Positions 46,246 through 55,600 of a stretch of 64,000 nucleotides of DNA are shown here, piece after piece. This DNA is from Pelagimonas sp. GTDB taxonomy: Bacteria > Pseudomonadota > Alphaproteobacteria > Rhodobacterales > Rhodobacteraceae. Position 1 is the stretch's first letter; each line of letters opens with the position of its first letter. The stretch is taken from positions 124,001 through 188,000 of the forward strand of contig JAOASD010000031.1 in the NCBI GenBank assembly GCA_025210265.1, read 5' to 3'. A model generated the notes under the pieces. That model was given only the letters and a program-made list of their open reading frames with translations. It was not told where the DNA came from and made no database searches. Both the position numbers and the translations under genes were made by a program.

Positions 46246-46400
46246 GCAAGGGAGCCAGCTGCGCGCTCCCGTTGCATCCCTCCGGCCTTGGCACTTCCAG
46301 GGCATTGAACCCATTGCAGAGCCAGAAGACCGTATCGTCGGTCAAACACTCGCGGGAGACTTCGCTCTCCCTGCACCCATCGATCGCGACGTGCCAGGCT

Positions 46401-47318
46401 TTAAAGCATCAGTATGCTCTCTCCTCCATTGGCCACGATATTTTTGATAAGTGCAAGCTGTCGGTCGTTTACCTCAGGAAGATCAGAAGCTCTGAACTTA
46501 CCGGTCTTCTCCTCGGCAGTTTCAATATCGGTTGAAATCATTACACGTGACGCGAAATAGCTTTTTGTCGGATGCTTACGAAGAATCAGCCCTTTGAACC
46601 TTGTCCCTTGAAGCTCTGCCTTCATCACCATGAAGAAAGGGTTGTGCTTTTCATCTTCGACCCCGAAGAATACAAAGAAGGATTTCATTAGAATTACTTT
46701 TCCGCTAATCACGCTCTCGTACGGATCGTTCATGTCAGATTCAGAATCGACAAAGTACCTAATGTCAAAGTTGAAATAGCGGTCGGAGCCCGCTTCGTAA
46801 ATCTGCAAACCACCTTTTGCCAGCCTCGGATTGGAGCTGTGGCCTTTCTTCTCGTTCCGTGCATAGCGATAGACAAAGCCTCCATCACTAAACTTCTCCG
46901 CAAGTAACTTCATTGTGCTGCTATCCTTCGCAGCATATTCTAGTAGGAGGCTCAGGATTTTTGGGTCAGTGTCTTGATCGCTGGCTGAAGTTACAAATGA
47001 TTCAGATAAATCTGGGAACATCTTGGAAAACAAAGGCCGCATGTATTCATCAATCTCGTTCAAACGCTTCCCATTTTCTCGCACAAGCTTTCTATGCATC
47101 TTCACGCTCAAGGCTTGATAAGGTTTCTCAGAGATCGATTTTGTAGCAACTGCATTAGATATCGTCTTCGGAGTCACTGGACCACTTGGGCCATCCTCAT
47201 AAGACTTATATGTGATCCCGAATTTGTTTTTTAGATAGCTGAGAAGACTTAAAAATAGCAACACCTCTGATTCTCCGGGCTTCCTGGAATGCCCGGAAAA
47301 TTTCTTTGAAACTGTCAT
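46401..47318 (-). CDS. Unknown two-domain protein, divergent from the secreted cassette
   Basis: A 305-residue soluble protein. The first 95 residues are helical and basic with a possible helix-turn-helix (TPKTISNAVATKSISEKPYQ). The C-terminal part is beta-rich (GGLQIYEAGSDRYFNFDIRY, VILMKSFFVFFGVEDEKHNP), compatible with a sensor domain. No family recognised; a regulator of the divergent genes is one possibility. A purine-rich site lies one base before the ATG at 47318. The gene is AT-rich compared with the chromosome. The 193-base divergent spacer probably holds promoters both ways. Confidence 0.6.
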   Translation of the reverse strand: MTVSKKFSGHSRKPGESEVLLFLSLLSYLKNKFGITYKSYEDGPSGPVTPKTISNAVATKSISEKPYQALSVKMHRKLVRENGKRLNEIDEYMRPLFSKMFPDLSESFVTSASDQDTDPKILSLLLEYAAKDSSTMKLLAEKFSDGGFVYRYARNEKKGHSSNPRLAKGGLQIYEAGSDRYFNFDIRYFVDSESDMNDPYESVISGKVILMKSFFVFFGVEDEKHNPFFMVMKAELQGTRFKGLILRKHPTKSYFASRVMISTDIETAEEKTGKFRASDLPEVNDRQLALIKNIVANGGESILML

Positions 47319-47511
47319 GTCCCTGCCCCATACGTAAAATTAGGTCAAAATAGGTACCAGTAAGAATTTCGGCACTCTCAACCTAGTTGAAGCTCAGATC
47401 TTCTGTCCAGCCCCTACCGTAGACTAATCTTACTTCGTTTATTGTCATTGATCAGCAATAAAATTACTCCATGATCAACACAGTAAATCAATCAAGCTGG
47501 GAGCTAACAAT

Positions 47512-47763
47512 ATGGAACCTGTTGAAATAATTGGCGCTGTTGTAGTGTTTGTCATTCTTGTTTGGCTGGCGGGCGTAGTTTTGCAGTTCTTGGTAAGTGT
47601 GTTCAAGTTTGCCGTGGCCAACTTCATCTCCACGGTCCTCGTCGTGGGAGGGGCGATCATGGGGTTCGGCTTACTTGCCGGAGAAGCTAGCGCAGCCATG
47701 GCAATCGCCGTGCCAGCTTCGATGACCGTCGCAAAAATGCGCCTTTCCACCGGCGGTTTTTGA
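47512..47763 (+). CDS. Small membrane protein, cassette gene 1
   Basis: An 83-residue protein, nearly all hydrophobic, with two or three helices (IIGAVVVFVILVWLAGVVLQ; ISTVLVVGGAIMGFGLLAGE) and a short basic end. GGGAGC lies eight bases before the ATG. It is the first gene of an apparent four-gene rightward unit. No family recognised; small size and composition could fit a holin-like or subunit role, which is speculation. Confidence 0.6.
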   Translation: MEPVEIIGAVVVFVILVWLAGVVLQFLVSVFKFAVANFISTVLVVGGAIMGFGLLAGEASAAMAIAVPASMTVAKMRLSTGGF

Positions 47764-47829
47764 ACTCCTTTTCACTAGTCTTTCGGGGTGGCGTTTTCGT
47801 CACCCCAAATCCAAGGAGGGGGGCAACAA

Positions 47830-49236
47830 ATGTGGAAGTTTTGCCTTAAATCAGCGTTTATCCTAATAGTTGTTTGCTTAAATTTCACGGAAAACACGAA
47901 TGCTGCAGTTGCAAAAACGACCGAAACCAATATAAAAATTTCTAGCTGTTCTGCCTTGCCTTACGGATCAGTTTTGACCGTTGTTGACGTTGCTACCGAA
48001 GCAGTCAGCTCAACATACTTACCAGCTGGCGGATGTGTAGACCACAACGTCAATATTGGAGACGAGGGCGCACTGTATCTTGTGGCGGCCTTACCATCTC
48101 AGGCGATCTCCCGCCTGATGATGTACCCTTTCTTTTCGGAAGCCTGGGAGGGCCTACCTACATTTCAAACCGGTGGCAGCGGCGTAACCTATTGCCTGGA
48201 GACCTCTACAGGAAAACTGACTCGAAAGGCTTGGCTCTCCAGTTGTGGTTCGACCAGCCAGTCTGTGCAAATGGGATATATTCCGAGCGGAGCAAAACAG
48301 CACTACTTGTTCGTCGAGGACCATAGCATTTGTGACATAATACGGCCAACTTGTGAAGACCAAGAAACGGTGACACTGCTTTCTTGGGCCAATGCACTAG
48401 AAAGATCCCTCGAAATCTCGCTGCGAGCATGGACCCATACCGCGGGAAAGCATGGCTTAATTCCTACCGCCTCCGGCCTTGAGACCACTGACTCCAACGG
48501 GCCGTTTGAGAGAGGTGTCTTGGTAACCCATCAACAGGCCGCAAGGACGCCGTTTGGCTCTCCCGTGCCTGCGGTAAAAGGAGACACAATCATATCGTTC
48601 AATGGAGAGCCAATCTTTGACCGAGATGACTTCATAATGCTCGCAATTGAGCACGGCAAACAATCTGGATACGAAACCCCATACACGATGGAAATACAAC
48701 GTACGGGTCTAGTCTACCAAGTCGAGGGATACATGGTATTCCACAGGCAGGTATTCGGTTCGTTCTTCTTGAGAGGCGACGGCTCTTGTAAACATCCCAC
48801 TGCCGCAGCGCTCTCGTCTGCACTCAATGAGGCAACCTTCTATGCAAAGCCAATATTAGCGTGCACCAACTTCGATGTTCAAAATATCTCGGCTAGCCGC
48901 AGGCTTGAGTGCGAATTTGCCGTACGGCAACTCACCGCCGCCTACAGACAATACTGCCCAAGTGTCTCCCAATACTCGGCGATTGTAGGTTCAATATTTA
49001 TGCCGGGCCGCCAAAGTGCGGAAAGTGTAGTTCGAAAGTTGGCTCTCAGGAACGTAAGTCGCGTAGCCGCACCAATAATTGTGGAAGTTCTTGAAGAAAC
49101 AATCCGGGCCATTTCGACTCTTCCACCAGGCGTAAAGGCAGAAGGAAATTGGGCTTCAATATCACAGCAAGTTGGGTTTGGAGCCGTCGTAGGCCAGCTC
49201 GTTGGTCAGGGCATTCGCTTGCTCTCGATAAAGTGA
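47830..49236 (+). CDS. Exported PDZ-like protein, cassette gene 2
   Basis: A 468-residue protein with a signal sequence (MWKFCLKSAFILIVVCLNFT, cut near NTNA) and about a dozen Cys residues. A PDZ-like domain occupies roughly 235-310: PVPAVKGDTIISFNGEPIFD carries the carboxylate-binding loop and the rest of the fold follows. No protease triad is visible, so it is not a DegP-type enzyme. The C-terminus has a Gly-rich hydrophobic stretch (VGFGAVVGQLVGQGIRLL). An excellent ribosome site (AAGGAGGGG) fixes the start at 47830; the frame is open from 47788. Function unknown. Confidence 0.65.
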   Translation: MWKFCLKSAFILIVVCLNFTENTNAAVAKTTETNIKISSCSALPYGSVLTVVDVATEAVSSTYLPAGGCVDHNVNIGDEGALYLVAALPSQAISRLMMYPFFSEAWEGLPTFQTGGSGVTYCLETSTGKLTRKAWLSSCGSTSQSVQMGYIPSGAKQHYLFVEDHSICDIIRPTCEDQETVTLLSWANALERSLEISLRAWTHTAGKHGLIPTASGLETTDSNGPFERGVLVTHQQAARTPFGSPVPAVKGDTIISFNGEPIFDRDDFIMLAIEHGKQSGYETPYTMEIQRTGLVYQVEGYMVFHRQVFGSFFLRGDGSCKHPTAAALSSALNEATFYAKPILACTNFDVQNISASRRLECEFAVRQLTAAYRQYCPSVSQYSAIVGSIFMPGRQSAESVVRKLALRNVSRVAAPIIVEVLEETIRAISTLPPGVKAEGNWASISQQVGFGAVVGQLVGQGIRLLSIK

Positions 49237-49244
49237 GGAATAAC

Positions 49245-49802
49245 ATGCGGTACATATTAGGATCAATTGCCTGTGTAGTTTTTCTTTCCTCCTCGGTGGC
49301 TAGCGAAACGCGTCGCTGCCCGATTTGTGATGCTCCAAATACACAGCGCACGCTGCCAAAACCATCCACACCGAATGGAGCCAAAGGCTCACATCAATCT
49401 ACTGGGAAGCCTGCCCTGCACAGGTCTGCCAACAGTGCCGATGAAATAAGGGCTGGGGCGAGCTCTCCCTCACCTTCGCCAACAAAGAAATTCAACCAGT
49501 CAAATATCAACATATCAAACTCAGAAGCGCTGCGCGTAAATGCCCAAATCCCAAACAACTGGAGCGCAAGCTCGGCAAGAAATGGAAATGGTGTTGTTTT
49601 TAGCCCACCGAACGGCAACGGGCACACTTCCGTCCGCATGATGTCGGGTGAGCCCGGTGCGACCTATGCGTCCCAAAGGCAACCCTATGTCAAGCACTCT
49701 GTCAATGGACAGTACTATGATGTCAATAGAATGCCAACTTCTCGGAAGTCAGCCGCAGCCCACATTCCATTTGGTCAATATAAGTATTGGACAAACAACT
49801 AA
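49245..49802 (+). CDS. Exported small protein with CxxC, cassette gene 3
   Basis: A 185-residue protein with a signal sequence (MRYILGSIACVVFLSSSVAS), a CPIC motif just after the cleavage region, a Ser/Pro/Asn-rich disordered middle and a C-terminal section (GNGHTSVRMMSGEPGATYAS, then GQYYDVNR) that may fold as a small domain. The ATG follows GAGGAA eight bases after the previous stop. No family recognised. The CxxC next to the membrane could bind metal or form a redox disulfide. Confidence 0.6.
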   Translation: MRYILGSIACVVFLSSSVASETRRCPICDAPNTQRTLPKPSTPNGAKGSHQSTGKPALHRSANSADEIRAGASSPSPSPTKKFNQSNINISNSEALRVNAQIPNNWSASSARNGNGVVFSPPNGNGHTSVRMMSGEPGATYASQRQPYVKHSVNGQYYDVNRMPTSRKSAAAHIPFGQYKYWTNN

Positions 49803-49821
49803 GTTTGAGGGACAATATACT

Positions 49822-50190
49822 GTGTTCAACAGGATAGAAAACATTTGCGAACTTCTGGATCAGATATCAAATAGAGAGTATCAGGTGCAAGAATGGAGTG
49901 GGGAAAATCCAGATTTTGCGTCCCCCGACGAGCTACTAAATATCCTTATTACTGACTATCGCCTTCGGGAAACTATTTCTGAAGTCTATGTGGACGAAAT
50001 TCCCAAGATTCTAGAGTTGGTGGATTGCATTTACGATAAGGCAAAAAATATTTCAGCGACAAACATTCCTGTAGGTGTCTTTGATAGCAACAGGGACATG
50101 GCCGAAGCCACTGTCAACGACCCTCGCTGGAAATCAATAATGCATATCTCAAAGCATCTAAGCGAAATGCTGCGAAAGACCATAAACTGA
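49822..50190 (+). CDS. Acidic soluble protein, cassette gene 4
   Basis: A 122-residue cytoplasmic, acidic, largely helical protein from a GTG at 49822, which has GAGGGA at nine bases. The frame continues open upstream inside the preceding gene, but that part is not credible. Composition (IENICELLDQISNREYQVQE; EIPKILELVDCIYDKAKNIS) resembles small immunity-type proteins, though without a recognised family. Last gene of the rightward cassette; the integrase/relaxase chimera lies convergent after it. Confidence 0.55.
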   Translation: MFNRIENICELLDQISNREYQVQEWSGENPDFASPDELLNILITDYRLRETISEVYVDEIPKILELVDCIYDKAKNISATNIPVGVFDSNRDMAEATVNDPRWKSIMHISKHLSEMLRKTIN

Positions 50191-50259
50191 TTATTCTTGG
50201 TGGCTTTGTTGATGGCGTGTATGCCCCCACCTGACGGCATCGCAATTTAATGAAAAAAA

Positions 50260-51837
50260 TCACCGTTCAAGATTTAGCCCATCAGGTGCGCGGGAGCGGC
50301 GTTTGGGGCGGGTGGCGCGGTTTTTGCGGTCTCGTTTGAAGGCTTCTTTGGCGCGTTGGCGTTCGGCTTCTTTGGAGGCTTCTAGGGCGTTGAAGTCGTT
50401 TCGTAGTTCTTTGATGGTGTTTGTGCGTTTTTGCTGTTCGGCTTTGGCGCGGGTTTGTGTCGCCGCCAATTGTTGTGATTGGCGAGCGGCGGCGGTTTGG
50501 CGTTCTTGTTCGTCGCGTTGGCGGGCTTGTTCTTGAGCGCGGGCGTTATCTTCGAGCGTTTTGCGTCTCTGTCCGGTGATCCGGTCAATCAGGCCGCGCC
50601 AGCCGGTGCGGATTTTGGCGTTTCTTGCGGTTTGCGCCTCATGCTCCCGCTTTTGTTGGACTTTCTGCAATTGCGCCGCCTCTTGAACCTGACGGGTGCG
50701 GATGCGGGATTGTTCTGCTTTATGACGGGCTTCTTCTTCCGCCTTTCGGTGTTCTTCCTCGCGGCGGAGTTCCTCAAGACGGGTTTGCACATCCTGCGCC
50801 GCCTCGTTTTGGGCAGTGGCAACATCCGGCAGGGCAGATAGATCGCCAAATCGGTCGCGCACCTGTTTTGCCTTGATGCCGACATAGCGGGACACAGCGT
50901 AGGCTTCACCTTTGTAGTCGACTGCCACAGCCCACATACAACCTGACGCCCTCCAGCGGCGCAGATGCGCAAGAAGTGGGCGCGGGATCTTGGCAGGCTT
51001 TCGGCGCTTTGCGGTGGCGCGCTCAGCCTCCCCTTTGCGGTACATCAGACCGGCGTCGAGGTCGAACCACCCCCCGACCGTGTTTCGCTCAAACCCCATG
51101 CGAAGAATCGCATCTTTGCGTGTGCCGGTGTAAAGCGCGATCAAAATGAACCGTGAGATATGTTTTGACTTGTGGCCTCGATATGCTGACCATAGTAGGC
51201 GCGCGGCTTCGCTACGGGTAAGCCATCTCTCTCGGCCTTCGGGCTTTTCAGGCAGCGTCACGACCGGGGCGCTGGTCAGATACCCCTCTTTATGGGCATA
51301 ATTTATGGCCGCCTGTAGTGTACCCAACTCCCGGCGAATGGTGCCGTGGGATATTGGCGCGAACTCTATTGGCTCGCCGGTCTCTGGGTCTCTCTTCGCG
51401 ACTTTTTTGCGCGTCTTCCCGTAGCGGCGGCAGGTTTCGCCCTTGATGTGAGAAACTTTCAGGCTCCCCCAAAAGGGTAGAAGGGCATCGAGAGCGTATG
51501 CAATGCGCTCAGGGGCCGCGACGGTCGGCGCATATTCTTCGGCGTAGATTCGGAACACCTCATCACAGGTTACGTTTCCCGGCTCATTGGCAGCACCGTC
51601 CCGGCCTTTTGTTGCGATGTAGGCCGCGAGAGCTCTTTCAGCCTCGACACGGCTTGGCGCAGCGTGGCCTGTGCGTGATCGCAGGCTTTTGGGTGGGGCG
51701 AGGTCATCGCTTGTGGTCCATATGTGGCGATTTTTTGCTTCGGATTTATCGCCATATAGGGGCAAATTTTCTGTATTGAGATCTTTCTGGGGCAGGGGCC
51801 AGTTTGGGCGATCTGTGGTGCTGGATTTGGCGTACAT
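50260..51837 (-). CDS. Chimeric gene: N-terminal half of a tyrosine integrase joined to a relaxase-type tail
   Basis: A 525-residue frame. Residues 1-296 are a tyrosine recombinase: core-binding region (about 85-185), then the catalytic domain start with Arg240 in LYTGTRKDAIL and a Lys near 279. The expected HxxR, second His and Tyr never appear. From about residue 299 the sequence changes to WAVAVDYKGEAYAVSRYVGI followed by a 190-residue Glu/Arg/Gln coiled coil and a basic end, the layout of the C-terminal tails of MobA/TraA-type relaxases on alphaproteobacterial plasmids. Without the Tyr it cannot recombine DNA. The junction lies near base 50945. It is probably the scar of a deletion between two mobile-element genes. 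Confidence 0.6.
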   Translation of the reverse strand: MYAKSSTTDRPNWPLPQKDLNTENLPLYGDKSEAKNRHIWTTSDDLAPPKSLRSRTGHAAPSRVEAERALAAYIATKGRDGAANEPGNVTCDEVFRIYAEEYAPTVAAPERIAYALDALLPFWGSLKVSHIKGETCRRYGKTRKKVAKRDPETGEPIEFAPISHGTIRRELGTLQAAINYAHKEGYLTSAPVVTLPEKPEGRERWLTRSEAARLLWSAYRGHKSKHISRFILIALYTGTRKDAILRMGFERNTVGGWFDLDAGLMYRKGEAERATAKRRKPAKIPRPLLAHLRRWRASGCMWAVAVDYKGEAYAVSRYVGIKAKQVRDRFGDLSALPDVATAQNEAAQDVQTRLEELRREEEHRKAEEEARHKAEQSRIRTRQVQEAAQLQKVQQKREHEAQTARNAKIRTGWRGLIDRITGQRRKTLEDNARAQEQARQRDEQERQTAAARQSQQLAATQTRAKAEQQKRTNTIKELRNDFNALEASKEAERQRAKEAFKRDRKNRATRPKRRSRAPDGLNLER

Positions 51838-52069
51838 TCCCCTGCGTCACTTTTTTCCGTTTGTGTTCTGGTGGGTTAGGGCGCAGGCGTCCTGAGGTGT
51901 CTGGCCTGTGGCATCCGTGGGATATGCGGATGCCAGAAAGTGATTCGGACCTTTGCGGCGGAAATGTGGCCGGGTTTTGAAGCGCGTTCAGAGATAGAAA
52001 ACAGTTCTCTTTATTTTGACTCGATTGTCGCGTGGTAGGGGCGGAATTTATGAAATTTTTGCCCATTAT

Positions 52070-52127
52070 TTGCGCCCAGTGAGGGCTCTCCCCTATAGAA
52101 AATCCTCAGCTCATCACGGGGTGTGAT
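52070..52127 (+). promoter_or_regulatory. Promoter and possible operator of the repeat protein
   Basis: TTGCGC (52070-52075), 18 bases, TATAGA (52094-52099). Just after the expected start lies ATCAC-GGGGT-GTGAT (52113-52127), a perfect 5-bp inverted repeat. The remaining 51838-52069 gap shows no gene. Confidence 0.45.
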
Positions 52128-52163
52128 GTGGGTGGGTAGCGTTGCAAATATGAGGAGTGCGTC

Positions 52164-52676
52164 ATGGGCAGTGGTTCGGGGTCTGGTAGCGGGTTCGGAA
52201 GCGGCAGTGGGTCTGGTTCGGGGCATGGCGGTTTCCGTCCGGTTCCGGGGGGGCACGGCCATGGTTCGGGCTCTGGTTCCGGTTCGGGCAGCGGCTCTGG
52301 CGGCTTTGGCGGCGGCTCCGGGTCGGGGAGCGGATCGGCCAGTGGGTCCGGCGGCTTTGGTGGCGGTTCCGGCAGTGGCTCTGGATCGCAGGGTGGTCAT
52401 GGGTTTGGCTCTGGCAGCGGCTCCGGGAGCGGGTCTGGTAGTGGTTTTGGCAGCGGTAGCGGCTCTGGAGGCTATGGATCCGGCAGCGGTTCCGGTGGTG
52501 GGCATGGCTCCGGTAGCGGCAGTGGCAGCGGTTCCGGTGGCGGGCATGGTTCGGGTAGCGGCAGTGGCAGCGGTTCGGGCGGCGGACATGGATCCGGCAG
52601 CGGAAGTGGCAGCGGCTCTGGCAGCGCAAGCGGTTCCGGCAGTGGCTCTGGCGGTGGCGGCGGTGGAAATGGCAAC
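52164..52676 (+). repeat. Low-complexity Gly-Ser coding repeat
   Basis: About 170 codons alternating GGC/GGT/GGA with TCC/AGC/TCT/TCG, with periodic GGTGGCGGGCATGG-type blocks. Codons vary although residues do not, so the repeat is maintained at the protein level. Confidence 0.85.
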
Positions 52677-55600
52677 GGTTGGATAACCGGGCGCTATTTC
52701 AACGACACCAATGGCGACGGGTTTGAAACCAATGCCAGCGGCACTGCCGAGACAGGGATTTCCGGCGCGCGGGTCGAATTGCTGGATCTGCACAACAACG
52801 TCGTGCAGGTGGCCTATACAAACGCAACCGGGGATTACCAGTTCGACGCGCCTGCGGGGCAATATAACATCCGCTTCCAGGATTTGCCGGGCCGGGATTT
52901 CACGACCCAGGATGCCGGGGGCAACAATCCGATTGTGGATCTTGTGGATTCCGATGCGAATGCGCAGGGCATCATCGGGCCGGTGCATCTGGCCTCTGGT
53001 CAGACCATTGCGAATCTGGACGCGGGTGTTGTGCCGACTCCGCCGACCACGGGCGTTGTGTCCGGGCGTGTCAGCGTGGACGATGATCTGGACAACACCG
53101 AGGTGAACACCGATGGCGGTGGTCTGGATGCGGGCGTGCAAGGCGTGCGGGTCGAGATCTGGCGTTCGGGTGGCGGTCGTGTCGAAACCACCAACACCGA
53201 TGAAAACGGCAATTACAGTTTCGAAGTGCCGCCGGGCAACTATGTTGTCTTTGTCGAAGGTGTGGACGGGTTTGATTTCGCGGATCCGAATGTGGGTGAT
53301 GAAACCACGGATAGCGACTTTTTTGAATCGGCGCCGGGCAGCTGGACAGCCAATGTGATCGGTGAAGGGGCGGCGGGGTCGCATCATTTCACCATCGCAG
53401 CCGGCCAGACGATCAGCGATCTGGATGCCAGCCTGCAGGCAGAGCCATTGCCCAACGGTGTGATCTCCGGTCGTCTGACCCTGGATGACGATCTGGATGA
53501 TACCGAGGTGAACACGGTTCAGAACGATCCCGGTGCCTTTGATGCCGGTCTGGCTGGCCAGACGGTTGAGCTGCTGGATACCAGCGGTACGGTTGTGGCG
53601 TCGAGCATCACGGATGCGACCGGCAATTACAGCTTTGACGTGCCGGCGGGCGATTATCGTGTGCATTTCCCCGATGTGGAGGGCCAGGATTACGCCGACC
53701 AGAATGTGGGCGATGAGGGCGCTGACTCGGATGCGAATGCCGATGGTCTGACCGATGTGATCACGCTGGCTTCGGGTCAGACGATCAACAATGTCGATGC
53801 CAGCCTGCAGGTTGAACCTCCGCAGCCTGGTTCGGTCGAAGGGCGTCTGTTCGAAGACGTGGATCTGAGCGATCGTGACGAGGGTGAGCCGGGCTTTGCC
53901 AATAACGCCGTGGCGCTGCAGAATGTCGAGACCGGGCAGCTGGTGGCCTGGACCAGCACGGACGCTCAGGGGAATTATCAGTTCCAGAATGTCACGCCGG
54001 GCGAATATCGCGTTCTGTTCCGTGTTGATGATCAGATTGATGATTACACGATTGCGGATGCGAATGTCGGGGATGACATCAACGATTCCGATGCGGTGTC
54101 GATCCATGACCATGGGCTGAATGGCAATGGTCAGCGCGTCGCTGAAGTCTACACCGAAGCCTTCACCGTTGGGGATGGCGAACATGTGGCCAATATTGAT
54201 GCGGGTCTGCAGGCCTTGCCTGAACCCAACGGTGTGATCTCCGGTCGTCTGACCCTGGATGACGATCTGGATGATACCGAGGTGAACACGGTTCAGAACG
54301 ATCCCGGTGCCTTTGATGCCGGTCTGGCTGGCCAGACGGTTGAATTGCTGGATACCAGCGGTGCGGTTGTGGCGTCGACCACCACCGATGCGACTGGCAC
54401 TTACAGCTTTGACGTGCCGGCGGGCGATTATCGTGTGCATTTCCCCGATGTTGAGGGCCAGGAGTACGCCGACCAGAATGTGGGCGATGAGGGCGCTGAC
54501 TCGGATGCGAATGCCGATGGTCTGACCGATGTGATCACGCTGGCTGCGGGTCAGACGATCGACAATGTCGATGCCAGCCTGCAGGTCGAACCTCCGCTGC
54601 TGGGAGCCATCGAAGGCCGCCTGTTTGTCGATGCGGATCATGATGGCATTGACGATGTGGAACTCATTGGCTCCGATCAGGTCGAAAACAATTCCGGCAA
54701 CCTGCATAACGAAGGTGTGCCCGGCGGTATGACCGCGCTGGAATTTAATGGTGGGCGTGCCCCCGGCGCAGAGCTGGAGCCGAACACCATCGGCGGCGAT
54801 GTCACCATTTCGGTCTGGGCCCGGTTCGATACCTTGGACGGGCATTTCCAGCGCGCCTTTGATTTCTCGAATGGGGCGGCCACGGATAACATCCTGCTGT
54901 CGCAATTCGCGGGTACGGATGACATCTGGTTCGAAGTGTATCACGACAACGCCCCCAACACGATCATCCGCGTCAATGACGTGATTGAACCGGATCAGTG
55001 GGCGAATTGGACCGTGACGGCCACCGCATCCGGCGATTACACGCTGTATAAGGATGGGGTCGAAATCGGGTCGGCCACAGGTCAACCTCCGATTGAAGAG
55101 ATCGAGCGTGACACCAACCTGCTGGGGGATTCCCCCTGGGCCTGGGACACCACGCTGAATGGTGCCGTTGCTGGTCTGGTTGTGGAAGACAGAGCCCTGT
55201 CCCCACAAGAGGTCGCGGATCTTGCCAACAATCCCAGCGCGGGTGAGGCCGGTCAGCCAGGGGCCACTGTGGCGCTGCTGAATGCCGATGGCACGCCGGT
55301 TCTGGATGCGTCGGGCCAGCCAGTCACCACAACCACGGCGGCCGATGGCAGCTATCGTTTCGACGATGTGCCTGAGGGGCAGTATCAGGTGCAGTTCACG
55401 GCACCCGATGGCACTGTCTTTACCCTGCAGGATGTCGGTGATGACGATACGGTCGATTCCGATGTGACGGCAGAGGGTCTGTCCAACACCGTGCAGGTGA
55501 TTGGCGGCCAGACGGTGTCTGATGTGGATGCGGGCATTTATGACGCGCCCAACGGTGTGATTTCCGGTCGTCTGACGCTGGATGACGATCTGGATGATAC

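Noticed and set aside
46102..46535. Several short frames in the 46.1-46.5 kb convergent gap
   Set aside because: They overlap one another on both strands, lack ribosome sites and cross the palindrome at 46215; none has a recognisable feature.
52164..52676. The Gly-Ser repeat region as a CRISPR array or satellite
   Set aside because: Units are irregular in length, stay in one reading frame with varied codons and have no spacer structure; it is coding low-complexity sequence.
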